Source: Ardenticatenaceae bacterium (GTDB lineage: Bacteria; Chloroflexota; Anaerolineae; Promineifilales; Promineifilaceae). From it: a DNA stretch of 64,000 nt. The notes under the pieces are model-generated. The model was not told the DNA's origin. It saw only the letters and a list, made by a program, of their open reading frames with translations, and ran no database searches. Made by a program: the position numbers and the translations under genes. The stretch covers positions 1-64,000 of the forward strand of contig JACKBS010000008.1 of the NCBI GenBank assembly GCA_020634435.1, written 5' to 3'. Numbering within the stretch: position 1 is the first letter of the stretch; each line of letters starts with the position of its first letter. Shown piece by piece: positions 1 through 8,772 of this stretch.

Positions 1-582
1 TACTGCGGTGATCTCGCTGACGGTGAGGCGCTTCTGGCGCATTGGCGCACCTGGCAAACACCAATCGTTGATGATTTTAAGCAAATCTCGTTTCGTGAGG
101 CGGCTTCTATCAGCAACGATCCTGTGGATCCGCTGCCTGGCTTTAATTCTGGCGCGTGGCTGCGTGAGTTGAACGATGAAGCGATTGAAGCAATTGTGCA
201 ATATGGGTTGGGCCAGACTGGTTCACCCAGCCCGTATATCTTTGCTGAAGTGCGTCATGCAGGTGGGGCAATTAAACGGGTGGGGACGGAAACGGCCGTT
301 TACGGCAATCGTGATGCTGAATTGCTGCTCTCACTGGTCGGTGTGGCTCCTGATGAGGTGGCCCATCAATTTTTGCAAGGGTATACGGCAGAATTGATGG
401 ACGCGATACGGCCGTCGCTGACCGGGGGTGTGTACATGAATTTTCTGGAAGGCATTGAATCTCAACAGCGCATTCGCGACGGTTTGGTAAGTGGCGGATA
501 TGAACGTCTGTCACGGTTAAAAGCAATATTGGATCCGGAAAACCTCTTTCGCTATAGTTTCAATATCGCTCAAAAACCCTAA
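1..582 (+). CDS. FAD-linked oxidase (berberine-bridge type), C-terminal part
   Basis: The reading frame is already open at base 1, so the gene begins before the window; only about 193 C-terminal residues are present. The end reads LDPENLFRYSFNI, the typical close of the BBE (berberine/berberine-like) domain in FAD-linked oxidases of the PCMH family, where it completes the flavin-side substrate pocket. These enzymes oxidise alcohols or sugars with O2 and normally attach FAD in their N-terminal half, which is not visible here, so substrate and FAD linkage cannot be judged. A perfect 14-bp hairpin follows the stop. The ATG at 124 is internal and is not the start. Confidence 0.75.
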   Translation, partial: YCGDLADGEALLAHWRTWQTPIVDDFKQISFREAASISNDPVDPLPGFNSGAWLRELNDEAIEAIVQYGLGQTGSPSPYIFAEVRHAGGAIKRVGTETAVYGNRDAELLLSLVGVAPDEVAHQFLQGYTAELMDAIRPSLTGGVYMNFLEGIESQQRIRDGLVSGGYERLSRLKAILDPENLFRYSFNIAQKP

Positions 583-595
583 CTCTTTAGTTACT

Positions 596-630
596 GATAC
601 CAGTATGAATAACGTGTTCATACTGGTATC
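596..630. terminator. hairpin after the FAD oxidase gene
   Basis: A perfect 14-bp inverted repeat (GATACCAGTATGAA and its complement) encloses a 7-nt loop, 14 bases after the stop codon. No run of T follows, so it is either a factor-assisted terminator or an mRNA 3'-end stabiliser. Confidence 0.45.
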
Positions 631-838
631 CGCTCATTAAAACGCAGAAATCTACCCGCAACAAAAGTGACCTCATTCAAATATATTTGCATGTCAGGCA
701 TTATCTTGCAGCTTGACCACAATACGGCCGTTGCTGCTAACATCAGCTGATGGTGTCTGCATAGATCGTGTTTTATTACGACTAACGTAGCTAATGGGTG
801 ACATATTTACTTTGTCAGGATTGTGTTTCTAAGGCAAA

Positions 839-3202
839 ATGTTTTTTATTGCGTTTTGCGACGAGGTTGCTAAGGCTGACAAGTTAACTATGACGATCTC
901 CCCTAAGTGGCGTAAGCGATTGGTGTTACTTACGCAACTCCTGATAATCCTTACTATAATTGCAATTATCGTTACACTCGGTCAATGGTGGTTGGCAGAG
1001 CGCAGCTTTGAGCCATTAAATGTGCTTGCTTTTGCGGTTCTCTCCCTTCTGTCTCTCCTTTCCGGCTGGCTTACGCGTCAGGGAAATGCGGATTTGGCAG
1101 AAGCCCGAGAAGAAGTTGTTGGGGAAGCGACTGAACTTGGACATCTGCGTCGTCAAATTGTTAACCACTTTAACCAGGAAGAGCTACGTACCCTCTGTTT
1201 CGATTTAACTATTCGCTACGATAACCTGCACGGTACAACGATAGAGGCGAAAACAGTTTCCCTCATGGAATATGTACAGCGGCATGGTCAACTGCTCCAG
1301 TTAATCGCCATTCTAGAACGGGAGCGCCCGCATGTTGTTTGGTCTTCACAACGTTATCTGCACAACCGCCAAAATTTGCTGCAAAATGTGCAAAGCACCT
1401 GGATTGAAGGATTTCTAAAGAGCTCACTGCATAACGCAGTCGTATTAGAGTTAAACCTGACATACCAACCAGAAGCAATTACCCGTAAATTCATCCATCT
1501 GCCGGGGCAGGCAGCTCAGCTTGTTGAGCAGCCCATACGAGAGGTGTTTGAAGCATACGGCCGTAGTTTGTTGGTGCTTGGTGAACCTGGCAGTGGAAAA
1601 ACAATCACCTTGTTACAACTGGCCGAGGCATTGCTTATTGAAGCCCGCCATGATCTTGGCCGACCTATCCCTGTTGTATTGAACCTGGCCTCTTGGGCGG
1701 ATAAAGAGCAACCGCTCGAAGCGTGGTTGATAGATGAATTATTTGTCCAGTATCAGGTTGCTAAAACGTTGAGTCAGAACTGGATACGCAACAGTCAGCT
1801 TCTCTACTTGTTGGATGGCCTCGATGAAGTAGCTGAAGATGCCCGAGACAACTGTATTTCTGCCATAAACGATTTTAAGTCACAGGTTGTGTCAGATATG
1901 GTTGTTTGTAGTCGTCTAGCCGACTATGAAGCGCTGCAAAATCGCTTGAATTTAGGTGCCGCTGTCCGCATTGAACCACTCGCAGATGAGCAGATTGACG
2001 CCTACCTGGGTCGAGACGATCTTCAACTCCAGGCTGTGAAAGGGGCATTAGTAACCGATTCCGCCCTCTACTCCCTGGCTCGCACACCCCTGTTTTTGAG
2101 TATCATGACACTCGCTTACCGTGGCGTATCGGCTAATGACCTGGACAACTTTTATTCCCTGGATGCGCGTCGTAATCATCTATTTCATACCTATATTGAA
2201 AGAATGTTCGAACGGCGTTCCCTTGATAGCGATGCTGGTTACACTCAAAGTGAAGCACTTCACTGGCTTACCAACCTGGCTTACAGCTTACAGCAGCATG
2301 GTCAATCCATTTTTTACATTGAACGCTTGCAGCCTACGTGGTTGCCTTCTCTAAACACGCACCGTCGCTATGTTGGACTTGTTGGCATAATAGGTGGGTT
2401 GATCGGCGCGTTCATCTTTGGCATAAGCGTTTGGCAGAGTGCGGGGTCCATTGCGGGACTAAGTGTAGGATTGATAGGTGGATTGAGCGTGGGAGTCATC
2501 GGCGGTTGGAGTGCATCTCAAGAGCCAATCGCTTTAATTGAAGAACTAAGCTGGGCACCACAGCCTATCCGGCAACTAATACCCAAATTTATCAAGAATG
2601 GATTGTCGTTTAGCATTTTTGGGGTCTTCCTGGCATTAAGCCTGAGTGTTGTATTTTGGATGGCATCAGGGACCAACATTAGCTGGGCAACAGGTTTGGG
2701 TATTGTTCTTAGCGTAGGATCAATTGGAGGGCTCTTTAGGGTGCTAATAGATTGTATAAAAAAGAGAGAAATGCAAAAGCGCCCTCGACCCAATCAAGGC
2801 ATTCGCAATTCGCGACGAAATGCTTTAAGAATGGGATTGTTTTTTGGCCTGGGGTTTGGTCTGAGTATTGGTCTCGTTGCTGGACTCATTTTAAGCGCGA
2901 TTTTTGGCTCAATAACAGGCTTAGTAGTTGGACTTGTTGTGGGACTAAGTGGTGGGTTAAGCGGGGGAATGATGCAGTACGGCGGCGAAACAGTGGTACG
3001 GCATTATTCGCTGCGTTGGCTTTTGGCGCGCCAGGAGATCATTCCATTCCCTCTACGAGACCAGGGTTTAGTTACCTATCTAGACGATATGGCCGCCCAT
3101 ATTCTGCTTCGACGTGTGGGTGGTGGATGGGTATTTATCCATCGCACCCTGCTTGAGTACTTTGCCGCTTTACACTCAAACACTTCCCTGGCCCAAAGTT
3201 AG
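839..3202 (+). CDS. Membrane NACHT-family NTPase with effector-associated domain
   Basis: This is a STAND-type NTPase of 787 aa. In order it has two membrane segments (about residues 28-50 and 62-78), a death-like effector-associated domain (about 103-168), a NACHT NTPase with Walker A GEPGSGKT (248-255) and Walker B LLYLLDGLDE (321-330), and then several glycine-rich membrane helices (about 510-740). It ends with the VFIHRTLLEYFAAL motif common at NACHT C-termini. The family acts as a signal-dependent switch in immunity or programmed cell death; EADs recruit partners carrying the same EAD. The next gene has that partner domain. An alternative start is the ATG at 890, without a better ribosome site. 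The gene is AT-richer than its surroundings and has only one ACGGCCGT (near 1557), consistent with horizontal gain. Confidence 0.85.
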   Translation: MFFIAFCDEVAKADKLTMTISPKWRKRLVLLTQLLIILTIIAIIVTLGQWWLAERSFEPLNVLAFAVLSLLSLLSGWLTRQGNADLAEAREEVVGEATELGHLRRQIVNHFNQEELRTLCFDLTIRYDNLHGTTIEAKTVSLMEYVQRHGQLLQLIAILERERPHVVWSSQRYLHNRQNLLQNVQSTWIEGFLKSSLHNAVVLELNLTYQPEAITRKFIHLPGQAAQLVEQPIREVFEAYGRSLLVLGEPGSGKTITLLQLAEALLIEARHDLGRPIPVVLNLASWADKEQPLEAWLIDELFVQYQVAKTLSQNWIRNSQLLYLLDGLDEVAEDARDNCISAINDFKSQVVSDMVVCSRLADYEALQNRLNLGAAVRIEPLADEQIDAYLGRDDLQLQAVKGALVTDSALYSLARTPLFLSIMTLAYRGVSANDLDNFYSLDARRNHLFHTYIERMFERRSLDSDAGYTQSEALHWLTNLAYSLQQHGQSIFYIERLQPTWLPSLNTHRRYVGLVGIIGGLIGAFIFGISVWQSAGSIAGLSVGLIGGLSVGVIGGWSASQEPIALIEELSWAPQPIRQLIPKFIKNGLSFSIFGVFLALSLSVVFWMASGTNISWATGLGIVLSVGSIGGLFRVLIDCIKKREMQKRPRPNQGIRNSRRNALRMGLFFGLGFGLSIGLVAGLILSAIFGSITGLVVGLVVGLSGGLSGGMMQYGGETVVRHYSLRWLLARQEIIPFPLRDQGLVTYLDDMAAHILLRRVGGGWVFIHRTLLEYFAALHSNTSLAQS

Positions 3203-3332
3203 TTCAGCCGATACGGCAAGAGCGTATTGCTCCTGGCCCAGACTTTACGAAGAAACTCGAAACGGCCGTTGTCCGCTGTTTCAATCCCTGAAATGAGAAC
3301 GCAAAGTCATAATAAATGAGGTCCAAGTCAAT

Positions 3333-4211
3333 ATGAAATATTATCTCTACCTTTCCAAAATGAAGATCGATATGCTCTATGAGCAACTGCCTGCGCAATA
3401 TATGCGTCCCGCCGATCCCGCAGCGAACCGCTCAGACCTGGTTGAGCTGCGACGGAACCTCAATGAAGCGTTTAATACAACCGACCTGCGTAACCTTTGT
3501 TGGGATTTAGGGATAGATTACGAAAACCTTTCCGGCGATAACAAACTGGATAAAACCAGAGAATTGCTAGATTATCTGGACAATCGCAGCCGTATTGCCG
3601 ACCTACTTGTCATCCTCCAAAAAGAAAGACCCAAAATTGCCTGGCCATCTTCTGCCTCGGTCAATGAACCATCCCCAAATACGATGTACAAAAAACTTCA
3701 ATCGGTGCTGGACTACATTTACGCCAACGAATCGGTGGGCACTGTAGACAGCCCCAATAAATTTTTTGCGGGGAAAATGGCGATGCGCTGGGGACCCGGT
3801 TCTGGCCAGAATGACCCAACTCAAATCTGGCAACACATTGCCTTTTTTGGCGGCGAAACGCCAAACCATACCATTGTTGCGTTGGGTGGTTCCAAGCAGC
3901 ATTTAATGGGTGCTTCTGAGACAACGGAGCAGAATTTGAATGGCATGATAGTAAACTCAACGACTGTGCAATATGTCATGTCGAACTTTCTTAGCGAGGA
4001 ACTAAAACCCAGCAACTTTGAGACCCTTCTGGAAGAGCCTCGGCCACCTTATAAAGAGGATTGGCTAATAGACGCTCTGGCGTCCACTGTTTCCGAAATG
4101 TCCGGCCCGCCTCAGCAGGTAGAATTTGTGGCCAAGCGCTTGCTGGAGGGTCAGTCGGGTACAAAACACGTCTTGCTTGGAACTCCACTTTACATTGCGC
4201 TTGATGAGTAG
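3333..4211 (+). CDS. DUF7019-like protein with inserted effector-associated domain
   Basis: The protein has 292 aa. The N-terminus MKYYLYLSKMKIDMLYEQLP matches the opening strand of the DUF7019 (SAVMC3_10250-like) family as I remember it. About residues 36-104 form an EAD clearly related to that of the preceding NACHT protein: both have RxLC(F/W)DLxIxYxNL, a conserved basic stretch, and ILxxERPxxxW. The remainder (about 118-292: FFAGKMAMRWG, then WQHIAFFGG, then LGGSKQHLMG) looks like the rest of the DUF7019 body, so the EAD seems inserted after the first 30 residues. It starts 130 bp after the NACHT gene on the same strand, with GAGG upstream of the ATG. I infer an effector or sensor subunit coupled to the NACHT protein by EAD-EAD contact; its biochemical activity is unknown. 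Confidence 0.7.
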   Translation: MKYYLYLSKMKIDMLYEQLPAQYMRPADPAANRSDLVELRRNLNEAFNTTDLRNLCWDLGIDYENLSGDNKLDKTRELLDYLDNRSRIADLLVILQKERPKIAWPSSASVNEPSPNTMYKKLQSVLDYIYANESVGTVDSPNKFFAGKMAMRWGPGSGQNDPTQIWQHIAFFGGETPNHTIVALGGSKQHLMGASETTEQNLNGMIVNSTTVQYVMSNFLSEELKPSNFETLLEEPRPPYKEDWLIDALASTVSEMSGPPQQVEFVAKRLLEGQSGTKHVLLGTPLYIALDE

Positions 4212-4549
4212 CTAACCGCTTGTGTTACGAAGCGTCGGGTCGGGATCAGACTCGGCCCATTTGTACCAGTCCGCACTTCCTTGCAACTTCTGCGTCAGGC
4301 CTATGGAGGCCAAGTCTTGAAAACTATAGCGAACGGCCGTTAGCCGGGCCTGCGATAAGGCAAACACAAAAACCTCGAATATTCGAGGTTTTTGTTGCGT
4401 TTTGCTATTTATGGGCGCGACGGAATTCGCTCACTCACATGTATAATTTTATTCTTTCTGTTGGTGGAGTATTTTAGGTTAGGCGCTAGACTGCTGTATC
4501 ACATTTCAATAAAATCATGATCTGAGTGATAAAAACAGGAAGCTTATTC
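4212..4549. other. intergenic stretch with a bidirectional terminator
   Basis: This holds one GAACGGCCGTTAG copy at about 4331-4343 and the hairpin at 4368-4393. The open frame at 4220-4477 has no ribosome site and runs through the terminator, so I do not call it a gene. The promoter of the LysR gene should lie in the AT-rich part after 4430. Confidence 0.5.
4368..4393. terminator. bidirectional intrinsic terminator
   Basis: The stem CCTCGAAT/ATTCGAGG is flanked by five A on the left and five T on the right, so it can stop transcription in both directions. It separates the NACHT/EAD pair from the LysR gene. Confidence 0.75.
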
Positions 4550-5479
4550 ATGATTGATTTGATGAAGTTAAAGACATTTATCTATGCAGCTGAGAATCTA
4601 AACTTTTCTGAGGCGGCCAAACGGCTGCACCTGACACAGTCCACGGTTAGCCATCATATTAAAACACTGGAAGAGTCGTTTGGCGGAGAGCTGTTTAGCC
4701 GCTCTGGAAACATGCTCAAGCTAACTGAGACGGGACGTTTGCTGTTGCCTTGGGCGCACAAGTTGGTTTATCAGGCGCTTCAAGTGGAAGAGTTGATGGC
4801 ATCCCGACACGAGGAGGCTGCCGGTCATCTCCGAATTGCGTGTAGTACGACGGCTGGCAAATATATTTTGCCTCAGCTTGCGGCGCGCTTTTGCCAGCAC
4901 TACCCTGGTATTCAAGTGAGTATTTTGGCTTGTACACCTGAACACATTTTGGTCGAATTATTGGAAGGGGAGGCCAATCTAGGTGTTATCAGCAGCTATG
5001 ATCTGTGCGGAAATGGGTTGGAGTGCCAGGAATTTTTTAACGACGATATCGCGCTTATTGTGCCAAGCGACCATCCCTGGGCCAAGCGCCAGCAAGTTGA
5101 GCCCGCTAATTTGCTAGAAGAGAAGATTATTATGCGTGAATCTACCTCAGGCACACGCCGGGTGCTTCTGACAGAGCTGGCTAAGCATGACATCACTCTG
5201 GATGATCTGCCAATCTTTCTGGAATTAGGGAATGCAGAAGCGATTGTGATGACGGTTCAGGCGGGATATGGCATTTCCTTTGTTTCTTCTCTGGCAGCGG
5301 CCTGGGCCGAGGCTTTGGGCCGTGTAAAAACTGTGCCTGTTGCGGGCTTAGACCTGAAGCGTGAGATTTATATGGTTCGACCTGTGCTGGATACCCCTAA
5401 TCGTGCGCAGGAAGTATTTTGGGGATTCATCCACGATCCAGCCAATGTTGATTTGCTGCGCCTGGCGCGATCCCTTTAA
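4550..5479 (+). CDS. LysR-family transcriptional regulator
   Basis: The protein has 309 aa. An N-terminal winged helix-turn-helix (FSEAAKRLHLTQSTVSHHIK, about residues 17-36) is followed by a linker helix and a periplasmic-binding-protein-like effector domain (GHLRIACSTTAGKYILPQLA onward). LysR proteins are usually tetrameric activators that sense a small molecule. I chose the ATG at 4550 because CAGGAAG lies 8-10 nt upstream; an in-frame GTG at 4526 lacks a ribosome site. The neighbouring genes on the right run on the opposite strand and converge, so the target is not obvious. There is no ACGGCCGT in the gene, which is unusual for this window. Confidence 0.9.
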   Translation: MIDLMKLKTFIYAAENLNFSEAAKRLHLTQSTVSHHIKTLEESFGGELFSRSGNMLKLTETGRLLLPWAHKLVYQALQVEELMASRHEEAAGHLRIACSTTAGKYILPQLAARFCQHYPGIQVSILACTPEHILVELLEGEANLGVISSYDLCGNGLECQEFFNDDIALIVPSDHPWAKRQQVEPANLLEEKIIMRESTSGTRRVLLTELAKHDITLDDLPIFLELGNAEAIVMTVQAGYGISFVSSLAAAWAEALGRVKTVPVAGLDLKREIYMVRPVLDTPNRAQEVFWGFIHDPANVDLLRLARSL

Positions 5480-5497
5480 GTGCCTGTCCGAATATTT

Positions 5498-5570
5498 GCC
5501 ACAGAGTGCACAGAGGGCTTAGAGGGAAGGCTCATTTCTCAGATTCCTCTCTTTCCCTTGTGGCTTTTTT
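5498..5570. repeat. CACAGAG-family inverted repeat / terminator
   Basis: The left arm starts GCCACAGAGTGCACAGAGGG and the right arm ends CCCTTGTGGC, followed by six T. It has the build of the intergenic repeats described in the findings, and it probably ends the LysR transcript. Confidence 0.6.
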
Positions 5571-5629
5571 CATAGATTCAAAGATGCTCGCTTCAAGTAT
5601 TTGGGCTTGCGTGTGGTTAACGGCCGTTT

Positions 5630-6073
5630 CTATTTTGAGTGCCAGCTCGCTCCAATCAACAGGCCAATAATGGTTCCCAACGGGATGCCAACAGAACAGC
5701 AAAGCGGCAGATCAAAAATAGAGCGCAGTTGTATTGTGCTTACAGTGCCCGTTAGGTGACTCATAATAAAAAAGATACTGGTCGTAATGAGGATGCCAGC
5801 TAAAAAGCCAACAATGGAATTTGACACAGTCCAGGTAACAACCCGCGTTATGATCTCTTTTCGGGCCAATTCCTGATCGACCATACCCACAGTGAGGGAA
5901 ATCAACAACCCAGAAAGGCCGCCGGAGAGACCGCCAAAAACCATGTCGCGACCAATATGCCCTGAGATGTTCAGTAATGAAAAAATACCGGCAAAAAGCA
6001 GGGCGCTGGTCAGGCCGTACATCAATGAACTCGTTGTGAGCGATTGCCAATTTCTACTCATGTCCTTACTCAT
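5630..6073 (-). CDS. Small multi-pass membrane protein, unknown function
   Basis: The protein has 147 aa and about four hydrophobic helices rich in glycine (for example MVFGGLSGGLSGLLISLTVGM, residues about 40-60). No family is recognised. Its glycine-zipper segments resemble the C-terminal membrane part of the NACHT protein at 839-3202 (LSGGLSGGMM). Its ATG overlaps the stop of the radical SAM gene by 4 nt (ATGA), so the two are translationally coupled. Confidence 0.6.
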   Translation of the reverse strand: MSKDMSRNWQSLTTSSLMYGLTSALLFAGIFSLLNISGHIGRDMVFGGLSGGLSGLLISLTVGMVDQELARKEIITRVVTWTVSNSIVGFLAGILITTSIFFIMSHLTGTVSTIQLRSIFDLPLCCSVGIPLGTIIGLLIGASWHSK

Positions 6074-7041
6074 TTTTTAGCTCCTTTATGATTGTGTTTT
6101 TGATAATAAGCGGGTGCGCCACTCCAAAAACGAGTACCGTAACGTTCTACAACCTGTGCCTGACCGGTGGCTTCTAGTTCGGTCAGCACATCCTTCACGT
6201 CACCAGGTGCCCAACGGGACAAGGCGCGCTCCAGTTCATCCTGACGCATGGGATGGCGCGTAATAATGTTAATGATTGCGTCTACGATGGTGCCGCCGCT
6301 GCCAAGGTCAAAGCTGCCTTCTGCTGGGTGGACGACATGAGCCGTTTGGCCCAGGATGGCGAGGGCGCGCATGAGACCTTCTTCATCAGACGGCCGTACC
6401 CAGGGTTCAGCGGGTGGGCGCGTGGGCAGATTGATGTGTACCTGGTCTGGCTGGATATGGGCTAAAACGGCCGTAATATCCCGCAAAGCGGCCTCTGTGT
6501 CATTCAAGCCCTGTACCAGCATCACTTCCACCCATAATTGGCCACTGTACATGCGCCGGAAGGCGATGAGCCCCGCCACCAGCCGCGCAAACGTTACGGT
6601 GGGGTGGGCTCGGTTGATCTGGCGATAGAGAACGGTCGTGCCCGCATCCAGAGATGGCATGACGGCATCCGCTAATGCCAACGCTTGCCGAACTTCTGGC
6701 AGGTAAAGCAGCGATCCGTTGTTAATGACCGCTACCGGTAAATCGGTGACCCTTTTTACCTGTTGGATTAGCCAGCCCAGTTCGCTGTGCAGCGTTGGTT
6801 CGCCAGAGCCAACAAACGTAACCCAGTCAATTTCCCCAGGTTGATGATGCGCCAGCGCTTCTTCGACCTCCGCTAGAATTGCCTCACGCGGGAAGTACTC
6901 TTTTCTTTCATTGGTCATGGGCAGACTGCGGCCAAGCTGGCAATAAACGCAGTTCCAGTTGCAGGTTTTCAGCGGAATTGTGTCAATACCGAGCGATTGA
7001 CCCAATCGCCGGGAAGGTACCGGGCCAAAGACGTAGTTCAT
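6070..7041 (-). CDS. Radical SAM protein (COG0731-like)
   Basis: The protein has 323 aa and opens with MNYVFGPVPSRRLGQSLGID. CNWNCVYC (Cys27, Cys31, Cys34) is the CX3CX2C motif that binds the [4Fe-4S] cluster cleaving S-adenosylmethionine. GSGEPTLHSELGWLI matches the glycine-rich SAM-binding segment. This subgroup is related to archaeal wyosine-type radical SAM proteins, but its bacterial substrate is unknown. The C-terminal 70 residues look like a winged helix (RHPMRQDELERALSRWAPGD). It starts one base after the VKOR gene ends and is coupled to the small membrane gene downstream, giving a three-gene minus-strand unit. Confidence 0.85.
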   Translation of the reverse strand: MNYVFGPVPSRRLGQSLGIDTIPLKTCNWNCVYCQLGRSLPMTNERKEYFPREAILAEVEEALAHHQPGEIDWVTFVGSGEPTLHSELGWLIQQVKRVTDLPVAVINNGSLLYLPEVRQALALADAVMPSLDAGTTVLYRQINRAHPTVTFARLVAGLIAFRRMYSGQLWVEVMLVQGLNDTEAALRDITAVLAHIQPDQVHINLPTRPPAEPWVRPSDEEGLMRALAILGQTAHVVHPAEGSFDLGSGGTIVDAIINIITRHPMRQDELERALSRWAPGDVKDVLTELEATGQAQVVERYGTRFWSGAPAYYQKHNHKGAKK

Positions 7042-7042
7042 T

Positions 7043-8227
7043 TTAGATACTCGCCTCGAAACCAGGTGTTTGGAGAAACGGCCGTTGCGGTAGCCACCTG
7101 ATCACAATCAAAAATAGGCTTAGCATGATGAGGGCCGATGAGAGACACCAGGCACAAATGGCGCGGATGACCAGCAGTTCCAGCATGGTCAGGTAGGCAG
7201 AAAAAAGCGTGCCCAAAAGCGTCAGGGCCAGTAGTCCATACCCGGTTAGCCCCGCAGCTTTCCCGTCTGTGGCCTGGCGCAGCAGCCACAAAACGCCGAT
7301 GGCTAAGTAGCTCAAAACGCCAAACAAGGCCACGGGAATGCCAAACAGACGGGCATAGGGGCTGCTCTGCACAAGGTTGCACTCGCCGATTGGGCCGCAA
7401 ACGGCCGTTACCTGTGCTGTCTCCACGTAAGCTAGATAGCCAGCTACCCCCAGACCCAGGATGACCAGACCCAGAATCACGGCGGTTTGCTTGTTGTTGG
7501 GGCTGGCCTGTGTCTGTTGCCTGAGGGTAAACGGCCGTTTCTTCACCCAGGTCCAAAGCCCGTAAGCCAATCCAGCAACCAAGGCCAGCAAAACGATCCA
7601 GCCCAGGGCAAATCCCACCGGATCGGCAGGAGGTTTGGCTGCGATGGATTGGGCTGCTTGCTCGATTTCAATCTTGTCCAGCGGCAAAATGGCCGTGTCG
7701 GATTCAGCAGGAACGGCCGTCGTGGCCGGGGCCAGAGGGATTATTTCAGGCGCTGTCGTTGGCTCAACTGGCACAGAATCTGCGGGCAGATCGGGCATAA
7801 TCTCCCGAAGCGCCGGGAGCGCTGGCCAGGCAATTCCGCCCACCGCCAGCCCGTCTTCAATCAGCGTGGGGAACTGCTCTTGTATTTCCAAACTGCCCAC
7901 CAGCACCACATCTCCAACAATAAGCGTCGGCACGCCCAGCCGGGCATCGGGGATTTTGAACTGGGTAACGGCCGTTTGGTAAAGATATTGCCCCAGTTCA
8001 TTCGACACATCCAGCCCAACAATTTGTAACTGAGCGCCGTACTGCTCTGTCAGTGGCGGCAGCACGTTGATTATCACGTCGTGGCAGTGGGGGCAGGTGG
8101 GCGAGAAAAAGAGAATGGCCTGCACCACTGGTAAGGCTGGCTCCGGCAAGGGTTGGGCAACGGCCGTCTGCTGCCCCAAGCCACCAATAATAAGACCAAG
8201 AAGGAAAAGCCAACGCTGGAACATCAT
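7043..8227 (-). CDS. Thioredoxin-like / vitamin K epoxide reductase fusion
   Basis: The protein has 394 aa. It has a signal peptide (about 1-24), a thioredoxin-like domain with SPTCPHC (about 43-48), a proline/alanine-rich linker, one membrane helix (about 205-225), then a VKOR domain. The VKOR part has the loop cysteines in VCGPIGECN and the quinone-side CAWC motif in RAICAWCLSSAL. VKOR proteins pass electrons from thioredoxin-like partners to quinone, making disulfide bonds outside the membrane. Most bacterial fusions have VKOR first and thioredoxin last; here the order is reversed. It carries four to six ACGGCCGT copies, so it looks native. Confidence 0.88.
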   Translation of the reverse strand: MMFQRWLFLLGLIIGGLGQQTAVAQPLPEPALPVVQAILFFSPTCPHCHDVIINVLPPLTEQYGAQLQIVGLDVSNELGQYLYQTAVTQFKIPDARLGVPTLIVGDVVLVGSLEIQEQFPTLIEDGLAVGGIAWPALPALREIMPDLPADSVPVEPTTAPEIIPLAPATTAVPAESDTAILPLDKIEIEQAAQSIAAKPPADPVGFALGWIVLLALVAGLAYGLWTWVKKRPFTLRQQTQASPNNKQTAVILGLVILGLGVAGYLAYVETAQVTAVCGPIGECNLVQSSPYARLFGIPVALFGVLSYLAIGVLWLLRQATDGKAAGLTGYGLLALTLLGTLFSAYLTMLELLVIRAICAWCLSSALIMLSLFLIVIRWLPQRPFLQTPGFEASI

Positions 8228-8364
8228 TGTGCCCCAATAACCTCTCTTTGGTTGACATCACGCAAAGCTGTGAATTTCATCGTGCAGCCAGGTTCGGCTG
8301 TGGCCGGAAAAAGAACCAGACCACAACCGAACCGAATTTTTTGCTAAACCATAATTTGCACGGC

Positions 8365-8742
8365 TCAGAAGACCAGGGACAGTCCTGCACCTTGAGCATC
8401 CAGCAGGAAGGAAGGCGCATTCATGATTTCCACCCCTTCGCGCACATCTTCTGGCTTGATCCCTTTGTTTTCCAGAGCCAGCTCGCACAAGATAACCCGG
8501 CCGCCTTCAGCCAGAATGTCGTTGTAAAGCTGCACTGGGTCCGGCAGCCCTTTCAGGTGCATGTCACGGATTTTCTCCAACTCGCCCTTTACCAGCGCGG
8601 GTGCACCACCCGGGCAGAAAAACACCAATACTTCATCGTCAATGGCTGCCCCAGACGCGCTCATGATGAGTGTGGGCATCACATGCGGCGGATCCGCGTG
8701 ATTACACATAACAACCATCTTTCCATTGCCATTTTTGTTCAT
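8365..8742 (-). CDS. DsrE-family sulfur carrier protein
   Basis: The protein has 125 aa and the DsrE/F fold signature: MVVMCNHADPPHVMPTLIMS at the start, a conserved VILCELALE cysteine strand (Cys about 87), and a C-terminal LDAQGAGLSLVF. DsrE-like proteins receive sulfane sulfur from TusA-type carriers and hold it as persulfide. It is the last gene of the arsR-tusA-mvhD-qmoAB-wHTH-qmoC operon, 30 bp after qmoC, which fits a sulfur-transfer role. Substrate and direction (oxidative or biosynthetic) cannot be read from sequence. Confidence 0.85.
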   Translation of the reverse strand: MNKNGNGKMVVMCNHADPPHVMPTLIMSASGAAIDDEVLVFFCPGGAPALVKGELEKIRDMHLKGLPDPVQLYNDILAEGGRVILCELALENKGIKPEDVREGVEIMNAPSFLLDAQGAGLSLVF

Positions 8743-8772
8743 GAAATTATCTCCTTTAAGTTTTTATCACTA

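Noticed and set aside
4220..4477. 85-codon open frame after the EAD-DUF7019 gene
   Set aside because: It reads through a bidirectional terminator and has no ribosome site.
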